A DNA stretch of 64,000 nucleotides from Phycisphaerales bacterium. GTDB lineage: Bacteria > Planctomycetota > Phycisphaerae > Phycisphaerales > SM1A02. This document shows positions 9,004 to 16,960 of this stretch, in pieces. The position numbers were made by a program, and so were the translations under genes. Under the pieces are notes generated by a model. The model was not told the origin of the DNA, did not search any database, and worked only from the letters and a program-made list of their open reading frames with translations. Every line of letters starts with the position of its first letter. Position 1 is the first letter of the stretch. The DNA lies in assembly GCA_022446795.1 (NCBI GenBank), contig JAKVBX010000017.1, positions 1 through 64,000 on the forward strand, read 5' to 3'.

Positions 9004-9666
9004 TCAACGACGTCGCGAGGATCCAACCAGTCCGACGATGGCCAGAAGGCTGATGGCCCCAGGGGCGGGAATCGTGGCCCAGCCCCAAGCGCCAATCTGT
9101 GTCCACGTGTTGCCGTCAGCATCCTTGCCTTGGAGGTTGACTTGTACCGACAGTTCCGTGCTGCCTTCTTGAAGCGTGAACTGTCCCAGGAAGACCCGGC
9201 CGCCGAGTTCTTCACCCTGCGGGTCCTCGGGCGTGACGAACCACGACCCATTGTCGGTCTGCAGTCCCAGGCCGGCTTCGAAATTGGTCCAGTCGATCCC
9301 GATGTCATTGAGGTTGTTCGAACCGAATGGATCACCGTTCTGGTAGAGGGCACCGATGCTCACGTAGGAATCCCATTGCAGGGCGGGAACGAAACTGAAG
9401 AAGGCGCTGTTGATGGCCTGCGAGGTGTTTCCACCAGCGGCATCCTGATAAAAACTACCGTCGGTCTCGATCGAGAGCTCGCCTTGAGCGTTGCCATAGA
9501 CCGCATCGATGCGGGCACCGGCGTCCAAGTTGGCATAGAGCCGTAAGGTGTGACCCTGCTCTCCGATGTGATACAACTCTGTCTCCAAGTTGATGTAAGG
9601 ACTGGCCACGGCCGTGGTGGCAATCATGGCGCAGCCTGCAAGCATCATGACAATTCGTGATCGCAT
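9004..9666 (-). CDS. Secreted PEP-CTERM-like protein (copy A of a tandem pair)
   Basis: This 220-residue protein has a signal peptide (residues 1 to about 22, ending AVASP). The C-terminal sorting tail has IPAPGAISLLAIVGLVG followed by SSRRR: a PAPG motif, a hydrophobic segment and an arginine cluster. Such tails are cut by an exosortase-type protease in PEP-CTERM systems; none is encoded in this window. The ATG at 9666 follows AGGAG by six bases, better than the GTG one codon upstream. It is a paralogue of the next gene (9718-10395), with a nearly identical 155-bp block. The body has no domain I recognise. Confidence 0.82.
   Translation of the reverse strand: MRSRIVMMLAGCAMIATTAVASPYINLETELYHIGEQGHTLRLYANLDAGARIDAVYGNAQGELSIETDGSFYQDAAGGNTSQAINSAFFSFVPALQWDSYVSIGALYQNGDPFGSNNLNDIGIDWTNFEAGLGLQTDNGSWFVTPEDPQGEELGGRVFLGQFTLQEGSTELSVQVNLQGKDADGNTWTQIGAWGWATIPAPGAISLLAIVGLVGSSRRR
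9221..9375. repeat. 155-bp block shared with 9944-10098 (copy A)
   Basis: This block in the middle of copy A of the PEP-CTERM-like pair matches 9944-10098 with only three differences seen by eye. The flanks diverge more. Confidence 0.8.
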
Positions 9667-9717
9667 CACTATCTCCTGTTGTCCGGGAACGATCTGATTC
9701 CCTGTTTCGAATTGAGG

Positions 9718-10395
9718 TCAACGACGTCGCGAGGATCCAACCAGTCCGACGATGGCCAGAAGGCCGATGGCCCCAGGGGCGGGAAAGCCATTGATTGGTG
9801 CACCGATCATTGTCCACGTGTTGCCGTCGGCGTCCTTGCCCTGGAGATTCAGCTGACCCGAGATGTCATCGGTGCTCTCGCCGGTCCCGCCGACAACGGT
9901 GAACTGGCCCAGGAAGACCCGGCCGTTGACTTCTTCGCCTTGTGGGTCCTCGGGCGTGACGAACCACGACCCATTGTCGGTCTGCAGTCCCAGGCCGGCT
10001 TCGAAACTGGTCCAGTCGATCCCGATGTCATTGAGATTGTTTGAACCGAATGGATCACCGTTCTGGTAGAGGGCACCGATGCTCACGTAGGAATCCCACT
10101 CGAGTTCGGGGACGAAGACGAAGAAGGCGCTGTTGATGGCCTGCGAGGTGTTGCCGCCAGCGGCGTTCTGGTAGAACGACTTGTCAAATCCGGGGGTGAT
10201 ACTCAACTCCCCGGTGGCATTGCCATAGACCGCATCGACGCGGGCACCGGCATCCAAGTAGGCATAGAGCCGATAGGTGGCGCCCAGATCACTGTAGTTG
10301 ACCATGTCCGTGAATACCCCCTGGAACGGACTGGCGAAAGCTGTTCCGGCAAGTACACCGCAGCCTGCAAGTGTCATGGCGATCTTCGAGATCAT
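9718..10395 (-). CDS. Secreted PEP-CTERM-like protein (copy B of a tandem pair)
   Basis: The 225-residue protein starts at the ATG at 10395 (MISKIAMTLAGCGVLAG, signal peptide), nine bases after a perfect AAAGGAG. It ends FPAPGAIGLLAIVGLVG and then SSRRR. Residues through the middle match copy A closely (NSAFF, YVSIGALYQNGDPFGSNNLNDIGIDW, the latter interrupted only by small changes). Copy A begins 51 bases after this stop, so the two are probably co-transcribed. A TATACT element on the minus strand (10463-10458) could be the -10 site, but I find no good -35. The function is unknown; it is probably a cell-surface or matrix protein. Confidence 0.83.
   Translation of the reverse strand: MISKIAMTLAGCGVLAGTAFASPFQGVFTDMVNYSDLGATYRLYAYLDAGARVDAVYGNATGELSITPGFDKSFYQNAAGGNTSQAINSAFFVFVPELEWDSYVSIGALYQNGDPFGSNNLNDIGIDWTSFEAGLGLQTDNGSWFVTPEDPQGEEVNGRVFLGQFTVVGGTGESTDDISGQLNLQGKDADGNTWTMIGAPINGFPAPGAIGLLAIVGLVGSSRRR
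9944..10098. repeat. 155-bp block shared with 9221-9375 (copy B)
   Basis: Partner of the block at 9221-9375, offset by exactly 723 bases. The near identity suggests recent duplication or gene conversion. Confidence 0.8.
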
Positions 10396-10619
10396 GATGT
10401 TGTCTCCTTTGCCCCAGGGGTGTCCGGCAGGCGCGACTGCCGAATCTGATGGCCTCGAGTATAAATCGGAAGTGCAGCCCAACCGGTGGTGAACACGGGT
10501 TATCCACCATGTGGGCACCCGACCAGGCAGGGCCATCCGCCAGGGCGGCGGAAAGCAGCCATGTCGCCACCAGGACCAACGGGTGGCCGGGTGGCTATCG
10601 GGATTCGATAACGCGGTGC

Positions 10620-13600
10620 CTACTCGGGGCAGGGCTGACCGTAGAACTCGATGAGTCGCAGGATGTCATTGACGTCGACGAGTCCACTGCCGTCGAGATC
10701 GCCGCCGAAGTCGTTGGTGCCCCAGACCTGGATCAGGCCCAGCACATCGTTGACATCCACGACATCGTCGAAGTTGACATCACCCGGGCAACGATCGCTC
10801 AGCAGGCAGATCTCACTCGGGTCATCGCCGCCGAGGTTGAGGAACCCGCTGTTCTCCAGTGGATCGCTTGTCCCGATCTGAGGTTGTGCTCCGCCTGCAG
10901 GCTGGTTATCGCAGACGGTTGCAAAGTTCAGCAAGATCACGCTGGTGTCCGGAATGGCGTTCTGCACAAAGCCGGCGCCGCCGCCCTGGCTGCCAATTCC
11001 GAAGTCCTGGGCCTCGTTGTCCTTGATGAACGTATCGCTGATCAGGGGTTCGCTGTCGGAGATGCAGCTGATTCCGCCACCCTTGCCGACGGAGATGTTT
11101 CCGCTCACGTTGCAGTTGAGAATGGTCGGGCTGCTGGCGTCGCAGGCGATGCCGCCGCCGCGGCTGGAAGCGTCAGTGGCCTGGTTGCTGATGAAGGACG
11201 AATCGAGAATGCTCGAAGTGCTGTCATTGAGGTAGAGGCCACCACCCCACGCGGTCGCCACGTTGCCCGTCACGTTGCAGTTGAGCATCGCAAGGTCACC
11301 AGCGACGCAGGCGATGCCGCCGCCGTCCCGGATCGTTGCGTTGGTCTGGTTGAATCCGAACGTGCAGTTGGTGGCGCTCGCGTTCGAGTTGTTCATGAAC
11401 AGGCCGCCGCCATTATTGACAGTGGCGTTGTTGTTCAGGAATTGGCTGTTGAACAGGACCACGGAACTTCCTTCAGCTCGAAGACCGCCACCGGCGGTAC
11501 CAAAGTTGGAATCGAACAGGCTTTCCTGGATGTAGGCCTGGCTGCCGTCGAGGCTCATCCCGCCGCCGGGTCGATCTGCGGAGTTGCCCAGGAACTGGCA
11601 TGAGGCCAGGCTGACGGCACTGGTGATGAGATTCATGCCGCCACCATTGCCGCCGGTGGCATTGTTTTCGACGATTGAGCACCCGTACAGGTCTGGTGCG
11701 GCGTTGAGGCTGTGGATGGCAGCGCCATTCACAGCGTTGTTCCCGACCAGGCTGCACTGGTTCAGTACGGCGAAGGCCTCTTCGCAATACAGTCCGCCGC
11801 CGTCTGCCGTGGCGTTGTTGTTGACGATGGTGCAGGTGGTCAGCGAGGGAGCGCTCTCGGTAATCGATGCGATGCCGGCGCCGAAGAGCGCGGTGTTGCG
11901 TTCGAACAGCGTCGATTCCGTGATCGATGGTTCGCTGCCCTGGGCGATCATCATGCCGCCGCCGCCGGCCGCGTCTGCGGAGTTTCCGTCAAAGGTGGTC
12001 GTCGTGATGACGGGGTCGGCATTCAGGCACAGGATGCCGCCGCCGGCACCAGCGGTGGCCTGGTTTCCACTGAAGATGCACTCGTTGATCGCCGGGTGGC
12101 TGTTGCCAAGCAGCATTCCACCGCCGCCGCTAGCGGCATCGGTCGCGACGTTGTCCGCGAAGACGCATCCCTCGTAGATGGTGATGCTGAACGTGCTGGA
12201 CACGCCGCCACCTTGTTCGGCCTGGTTGTTGGAGATGTCGCAGACGTCGAACCGCGGCGTCGAATTATCGACCAGGATGCCGCCGCCCAATGTTGCGGTG
12301 TTGTTGTCGATGGCGCAATTAGAAAACTCCGGGCTGCTCGACAGGCAGAACAGGCCGCCGCCCGCATCCGCGGCTTGATTGAGGATCATTGAGCAATTCT
12401 GCAGGAATGGGGATGCCCCCTCCGTGCAGGCCATGCCGCCCCCGGAACCATCCGACGAATTCAATTCAAACACGCAGTCCGTCAGGAGAGGGGAGGAGTT
12501 GAAGATCCAGATGCCGCCGCCCGTGTCCTCTGCGGTGTTGAGCTTGACGTTCACCCCGTTGAAGGTGGCGTTGTCGCTGGCCGTGAAGATGGCAGCACCG
12601 AGTGGGGCTGTATTGAGCGTGATGTCGCAGAGGTTGAAGGTGCCCTCGGCACCACGATCACAGCTGATGCCGCCACCCAGGACCGAGGCCTCGTTGAGCG
12701 TGATGTCGGTTCCGGTGGCCAACACGGAACTGGTGTTGGTGTTGTTGATGCCCGCGCCTCGCTCGGCGGTGTTCAGGCGGATGGTGCAGTTCGTAATGGT
12801 GGCTGCGGAACTGGCGTTGCAGTTGATGCCGCCGCCACTCCCAGTCGCCACGTTGTTCCAGATGCTGCAGTCGATGAAGCTGGGATTGGCGTTGTCACCG
12901 ACGATCTCGACGCCGCCGCCATCAGTGGCGATGTTGTTGGAGATGATGTTGTTGATGAAGTTTCCGCCGGCCTGGGTGATGTAGATTCCACCACCGGTTG
13001 CGGCGCTGTCATTGGCTGAGATGGTGCACTCGGTGACCGTGGGGAACCAGGGATCCAGTGGGGGACTGCCGTCGATCATCAGCCCGCCGCCTACCGTGAG
13101 CGATGAGTTGGCCGCGATGGTGGTGGCATTGATGTTTCCCTGTGCGCTGCGGACGACCATTCCGGCGCCCGAGCCTGTCGAGGTGAGATTGTTGGATACG
13201 GTGCAGCCCTGGACCGTGAAATCCTCGCACTCCCGGATATACAGCCCGCCGCCACTGCTCTGGAGGGACTCATTGTTGCTGACGGTGCAATCATCGAAGA
13301 TCGGGTTTGCCTGGGCGGAATAGACGCCGCCACCGGCTCGCCTGGAAGTGTTTCCTTCAATCGTGCAGGTGATGAACGTGGGCTGGCAGCCACTTTCGAG
13401 GGATACGGCACCGCCTGTGCCCGTCGAACCTGTGGCTTCATTGAAGTTGAACTGGCAGTTGGTGAACAGCGGGTTGCTGCCGGAACCACTGCACCAAACC
13501 GCGCCGCCGGTGAGCGTTGCGACACCAGTGAGGAAAGCACAATCCTGCACGGTCGGGCTGCTACCGCCCGAGATCCTCATGCACCCGCCCTTGTTGTTGA

Positions 13601-13928
13601 AGCAATTGCGAATCGTGAAGCCGTCGATGACGGTCAGGTTCGTCTCACCGGAGCTGCAGTTGATGCCCGCGACCTTGCCGAACCCGTCGATGAAGGTGAA
13701 TGAGGGGCCGTTGGTGCTACGCAGGGTGACTTCCTTGCCAAGCATGTCAACGACGTAGGGGCCGCCAGAGGTGTACGTTCCTGGCAACACGAGGATGTCA
13801 TCGCCATTTACGGCGGCATCCACGGCTTCCTGGATCGTCGGATAGTCCGTGGGCACCTCAATGATCGCAGCATCAAGGGAGCCGGCCAGGGCCAGCAGGG
13901 CAGCAAGTACATGGATACACGAACGCAT
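10620..13928 (-). CDS. Very long secreted beta-helix protein with dockerin pair
   Basis: This 1102-residue protein starts at the ATG at 13928 (MRSCIHVLAALLALAG, signal peptide), preceded by GGAGAG. The longer frame to 14048 has an unlikely arginine-rich start. After DYPTIQEAVDAAVNGDDI come about 35 coils of a right-handed beta-helix, with the recurring pattern NxATxGGGIxCxxSSPxIxNC. Many coils carry a cysteine at the same place, which may form a cysteine ladder inside the helix. The C-terminus (about 1045-1102) has two dockerin-like loops (GDVNFDDVVDVNDVL and DLDGSGLVDVNDIL). The likely role is adhesion or surface-layer structure. No enzyme signature is seen. Confidence 0.86.
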   Translation of the reverse strand: MRSCIHVLAALLALAGSLDAAIIEVPTDYPTIQEAVDAAVNGDDILVLPGTYTSGGPYVVDMLGKEVTLRSTNGPSFTFIDGFGKVAGINCSSGETNLTVIDGFTIRNCFNNKGGCMRISGGSSPTVQDCAFLTGVATLTGGAVWCSGSGSNPLFTNCQFNFNEATGSTGTGGAVSLESGCQPTFITCTIEGNTSRRAGGGVYSAQANPIFDDCTVSNNESLQSSGGGLYIRECEDFTVQGCTVSNNLTSTGSGAGMVVRSAQGNINATTIAANSSLTVGGGLMIDGSPPLDPWFPTVTECTISANDSAATGGGIYITQAGGNFINNIISNNIATDGGGVEIVGDNANPSFIDCSIWNNVATGSGGGINCNASSAATITNCTIRLNTAERGAGINNTNTSSVLATGTDITLNEASVLGGGISCDRGAEGTFNLCDITLNTAPLGAAIFTASDNATFNGVNVKLNTAEDTGGGIWIFNSSPLLTDCVFELNSSDGSGGGMACTEGASPFLQNCSMILNQAADAGGGLFCLSSSPEFSNCAIDNNTATLGGGILVDNSTPRFDVCDISNNQAEQGGGVSSTFSITIYEGCVFADNVATDAASGGGGMLLGNSHPAINECIFSGNQATAGAGGGILCLNADPVITTTTFDGNSADAAGGGGMMIAQGSEPSITESTLFERNTALFGAGIASITESAPSLTTCTIVNNNATADGGGLYCEEAFAVLNQCSLVGNNAVNGAAIHSLNAAPDLYGCSIVENNATGGNGGGMNLITSAVSLASCQFLGNSADRPGGGMSLDGSQAYIQESLFDSNFGTAGGGLRAEGSSVVLFNSQFLNNNATVNNGGGLFMNNSNASATNCTFGFNQTNATIRDGGGIACVAGDLAMLNCNVTGNVATAWGGGLYLNDSTSSILDSSFISNQATDASSRGGGIACDASSPTILNCNVSGNISVGKGGGISCISDSEPLISDTFIKDNEAQDFGIGSQGGGAGFVQNAIPDTSVILLNFATVCDNQPAGGAQPQIGTSDPLENSGFLNLGGDDPSEICLLSDRCPGDVNFDDVVDVNDVLGLIQVWGTNDFGGDLDGSGLVDVNDILRLIEFYGQPCPE

Positions 13929-14371
13929 GGCTGTCTCTCCGTAACATCTCTGGGAGCTCCGGCTTGTGGCCTTGAGCCCTTCCTCTAATCCAACTCCCGG
14001 TGTCTCTCCCCCGTGTCTCCGCGAGACGGAACTCCGTGGCGCGGGCAATATTGGCGGTGAGACCCCGAAAGTGCATCCTCGGTGACCCGGGGGGCCACGT
14101 CAATGCCGAGTTCTGATCCGATTGCCGCCAATGCCAGCCCCCGTGGCGGTGGTCATTTCAGCCTGAGTTGGTGCGTCCAGCCCTGGGGTGCAGTCCGGGC
14201 GGATGGGGCTGGTCCTGCCAGCCGGCCCGGGTCGAGCCTGGATCCGGTGGATATGCCCATTTCCAGCCCCTCGAGGGCCTTTTCGTGGTGGGAAGCGGGC
14301 ATCCGGGGGCCGTGGGCGGGGGGACCTTCGGGGGCCTGCTGCTGGGTATGGTGCCGGGGAAGGAGCTGTTG
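13929..14371. other. Divergent intergenic region
   Basis: These 443 bases separate the long beta-helix gene (minus) from the DUF1801 gene (plus). Small inverted repeats occur (for example GTCTC-CGC-GAGAC) but I see no convincing promoter, RNA gene or reading frame with coding character. Frames running through it lack a ribosome site. Confidence 0.5.
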
Positions 14372-14827
14372 ATGCCTACGACCCCCCAGACCGTGCCTGA
14401 GTATCTCAAGGTCCTTCCGGAGGACCGGCGGGCGGCCATGAAGAAGCTCCGCTCGACCATCAAGGCCAATCTGCCCAAGGGCTTCAAGGAGATGATGAAC
14501 TACGGCATGCCCAGTTGGGTGGTGCCGCACTCGCGGTACCCGGGTGGGTATCACTGCGACCCGAGCCTGCCGCTGCCCTTCCTGGCCATCGCGTCACAGA
14601 AGAGTCATGTCGGGGTCTATCACATGGGCTTGTACGCGGATGCCAAGCTGATGAAGTGGTTCCAGGGGGAGTACCCCAAGCACGTGAAGACCAAGCTCGA
14701 CATGGGCAAGAGCTGCATCCGCTTCAAGAAGGTCGAGGCGATTCCCTGCGACCTCATCGGCGAGTTGTGCGGCAGGATGACCCCGGACGAGTGGATCGCC
14801 CTCTATGAAAAGAACGTGAAGGCCTGA
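14372..14827 (+). CDS. DUF1801 (YdhG-like) domain protein
   Basis: The 151-residue protein starts at the ATG at 14372, seven bases after a perfect AAGGAG. Frames extending further upstream have no support. It matches the DUF1801/YdhG-like family: PTTPQTVPEYLKVLPEDRR at the start, MNYGMPSW in the first third, and the later pattern KLDMGKSCIRFKK with AIPCDLIGELC. The family is small, soluble and poorly characterised, with a fold related to frataxin-like proteins; the biochemical role is unknown. It stands alone and converges on the lectin array. Confidence 0.85.
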   Translation: MPTTPQTVPEYLKVLPEDRRAAMKKLRSTIKANLPKGFKEMMNYGMPSWVVPHSRYPGGYHCDPSLPLPFLAIASQKSHVGVYHMGLYADAKLMKWFQGEYPKHVKTKLDMGKSCIRFKKVEAIPCDLIGELCGRMTPDEWIALYEKNVKA

Positions 14828-14857
14828 CCCGAGCGTGGGCGGGCCAGGCCTCCATGG

Positions 14858-16960
14858 TCAGCCGCATTCGCCCCAGCCATCGATGGCCAGCAGCAGGTCG
14901 ACAATGTCGACCTCGCCACTGTCATCCAGGTCTGCGGGTGGGTAGTCGGAACCCCAGGCCCCGAGGATGATCAGGACATCAGTGATGTTGACGACACCGT
15001 CTCCAGTGACGTCTGCATCGCACTGGCAGACATCCGGGATGCCATTGTCGTCTTCGTCAGCCAGTGATCCATCGAGAATCTGTCCGTAGTCGACGATGCC
15101 GTCATCGTTGCAGTCGTCGGACCATTCGATGATCCATGCGACGGAACAACTTGCCTCGTCGACGCCATCATTCCACTGTCCCGGGCATCGGAGCAGGAGG
15201 AAGTTCTCCTCGCCTCCCGTGTTGCCCGGTTCGCCATTGTTCCAGTTCTCGTAGTCCCAGGGTTCGCCCGTCACCCAACGCCAGCCTCCCGATGGTTCCG
15301 AGTAGTCGGGGGAGGAAGTGTCCTGGTAACCGCCGATGAAGATCCCGGAGCTTCCGCAAGCGACGCAGGATCCGTTCTGGAAGAGCGTCCGGACGAACAC
15401 CTCCTCCGCCAACGAAGTGGTGGTCGCCAGATGTCCTCCTGCCATCAGTGCAAGTGATTGCATCTCCGTCCATGAAGAGGCGCTGCCGTACGCCCTCCAC
15501 TGGTACCAGTTCCCATTCCCGCCATCCTCGATCTTCCATTGCACCGGTGCGAGGCAGGTGGTGTCATCACAGCAGTCGGGCACGCCATTTTCATCAAGGT
15601 CATCAAATGTTCCATCGAGAATCTGGCCGTAGTCGACGACGCCGTCGCCGTTGCAGTCGGCGGACCACTCGATGATGTAGGAACTACCACCACCATTATC
15701 GGTGTCTTCGACGTTATCAAATGTCATGCTGACGCTTGCGTCGGGCGACCAGAAATGCAGGTGATCCTGCGATGCGTAATTGGGTTGCCCGGGGCCCCAG
15801 TAGTTCGTCTGGAGTGGCGTGCCCGTCAGCCAGTACCATCCGCCGGCAGGTTCATCATAATCGGGGGCACTGGGATCTTGGAATCCACCAATGTAGGGTC
15901 CATCGTTCTCGGTCGCGTTGTAGTACCAGAGGCCGGGATTCGAAGCGATCGTGTTGAATACCCAGGTGATCTCTTCATCCGTTTCCATTGAAGTCAGATC
16001 TCCTCCACGGGCAAGAGCGGTGCTCCTTGATTCTGCCCATGTTGTGGGCCCTGGTTTGATGGCTTGGTACCAATTCCCATTGCCACCGTCATCCGGGCTC
16101 CACTGGATCGGCGCGCAGACTGACTCGGGAACGCCGCATCCGCAGATGCCGGGTTCCGTCTTGTCGGGGTCATCGGGGCAGCCGTCCAGGCAGTCGAACG
16201 TGCCGTCCGTATCGGAATCAATGCAGCTGTCTTCGAAGCAGTTTCCGCCAAAGTCGTAGTACGTGTGCGAGCCATCGAAATCAGCGCCAGCATTGCTGCA
16301 CATGAGTGAGTTGCTCATGTTGATGATGCTCGACTCCCAGCAATTAAAGCCCTGGGAGTAGCTGTTTCGGATGGCACAGGCATCAACGGTGACCTCGGCC
16401 TTCCAGAGATAGATGTTTCCGCCACCATAGCCGGCTGCATTTTCGTAGATGTCGCAGTTCAGGATGGTGGCTCCAGCGTAGGTATCGGAGCTGCCATGGC
16501 ACACGATGCCGCCACCCCACCAATTCGCGTTATTCCACCGAATCACGCAGTTCTGGATCGTTGGCTCGGACATCCCGGTCGCCAAGCCTGCGCCGTAATA
16601 CTCGCGACCATTTTGCATCGTGAAGCCATCGATCACGGTGAGGCCTGGGCTGCCCGATCCGCAGTAAATGCATCCCCTTGCGTCTTCGCCATCGAGGATG
16701 GTCTGCGCTGCTCCATGGGAACTTCGAATGACCAGGTGCTTGGTACCGAGCAACACAATGTAAGAATTATCCGGGTCCGTGTTCGTGCTGGTATAGGTGC
16801 CCGGCCCGACGATGATCTCATCACCGTTGCTGGCAGCATCCACGGCCGACTGGATGTCGGAAAAGTTGCCCGAGCCATCCTGGGCAACGTAGATCGTGTC
16901 AGCGAAGGTTGTTCCCGTGATCAGCAGACTGGCCACGACAGTAGTGATGGTCTTGAACAT
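14858..16960 (-). CDS. Chimeric surface protein: beta-helix, two C-type-lectin domains, dockerin pair
   Basis: The 700-residue protein starts at the ATG at 16960 (MFKTITTVVASLLITG, signal peptide), preceded by GGGAG. Domains in order: a short beta-helix (about 22-250, entry SDIQSAVDAASNGDEI); a calcium-rich thrombospondin-type-3-like linker (about 255-290); a C-type-lectin-like domain (about 295-440, with GGDLTSMETDEE and IGGFQD); the linker DYGQILDG; a second lectin domain (about 475-610, with GGHLATTTSLAEE); and a dockerin pair (about 645-700). It is the last gene of three in tandem and shares their signal peptide and linkers. Compared with its two neighbours it has a beta-helix added in front, which suggests domain shuffling. 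Confidence 0.85.
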   Translation of the reverse strand: MFKTITTVVASLLITGTTFADTIYVAQDGSGNFSDIQSAVDAASNGDEIIVGPGTYTSTNTDPDNSYIVLLGTKHLVIRSSHGAAQTILDGEDARGCIYCGSGSPGLTVIDGFTMQNGREYYGAGLATGMSEPTIQNCVIRWNNANWWGGGIVCHGSSDTYAGATILNCDIYENAAGYGGGNIYLWKAEVTVDACAIRNSYSQGFNCWESSIINMSNSLMCSNAGADFDGSHTYYDFGGNCFEDSCIDSDTDGTFDCLDGCPDDPDKTEPGICGCGVPESVCAPIQWSPDDGGNGNWYQAIKPGPTTWAESRSTALARGGDLTSMETDEEITWVFNTIASNPGLWYYNATENDGPYIGGFQDPSAPDYDEPAGGWYWLTGTPLQTNYWGPGQPNYASQDHLHFWSPDASVSMTFDNVEDTDNGGGSSYIIEWSADCNGDGVVDYGQILDGTFDDLDENGVPDCCDDTTCLAPVQWKIEDGGNGNWYQWRAYGSASSWTEMQSLALMAGGHLATTTSLAEEVFVRTLFQNGSCVACGSSGIFIGGYQDTSSPDYSEPSGGWRWVTGEPWDYENWNNGEPGNTGGEENFLLLRCPGQWNDGVDEASCSVAWIIEWSDDCNDDGIVDYGQILDGSLADEDDNGIPDVCQCDADVTGDGVVNITDVLIILGAWGSDYPPADLDDSGEVDIVDLLLAIDGWGECG

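Noticed and set aside
10498-10510. DnaA-box-like TTATCCACC
   Set aside because: A single imperfect box with no cluster or AT-rich region, so not an origin.
10620-13928. Possible CRISPR or tandem DNA repeats in the long beta-helix gene
   Set aside because: The repeats are at protein level, vary in sequence and length, and lie in one continuous reading frame.
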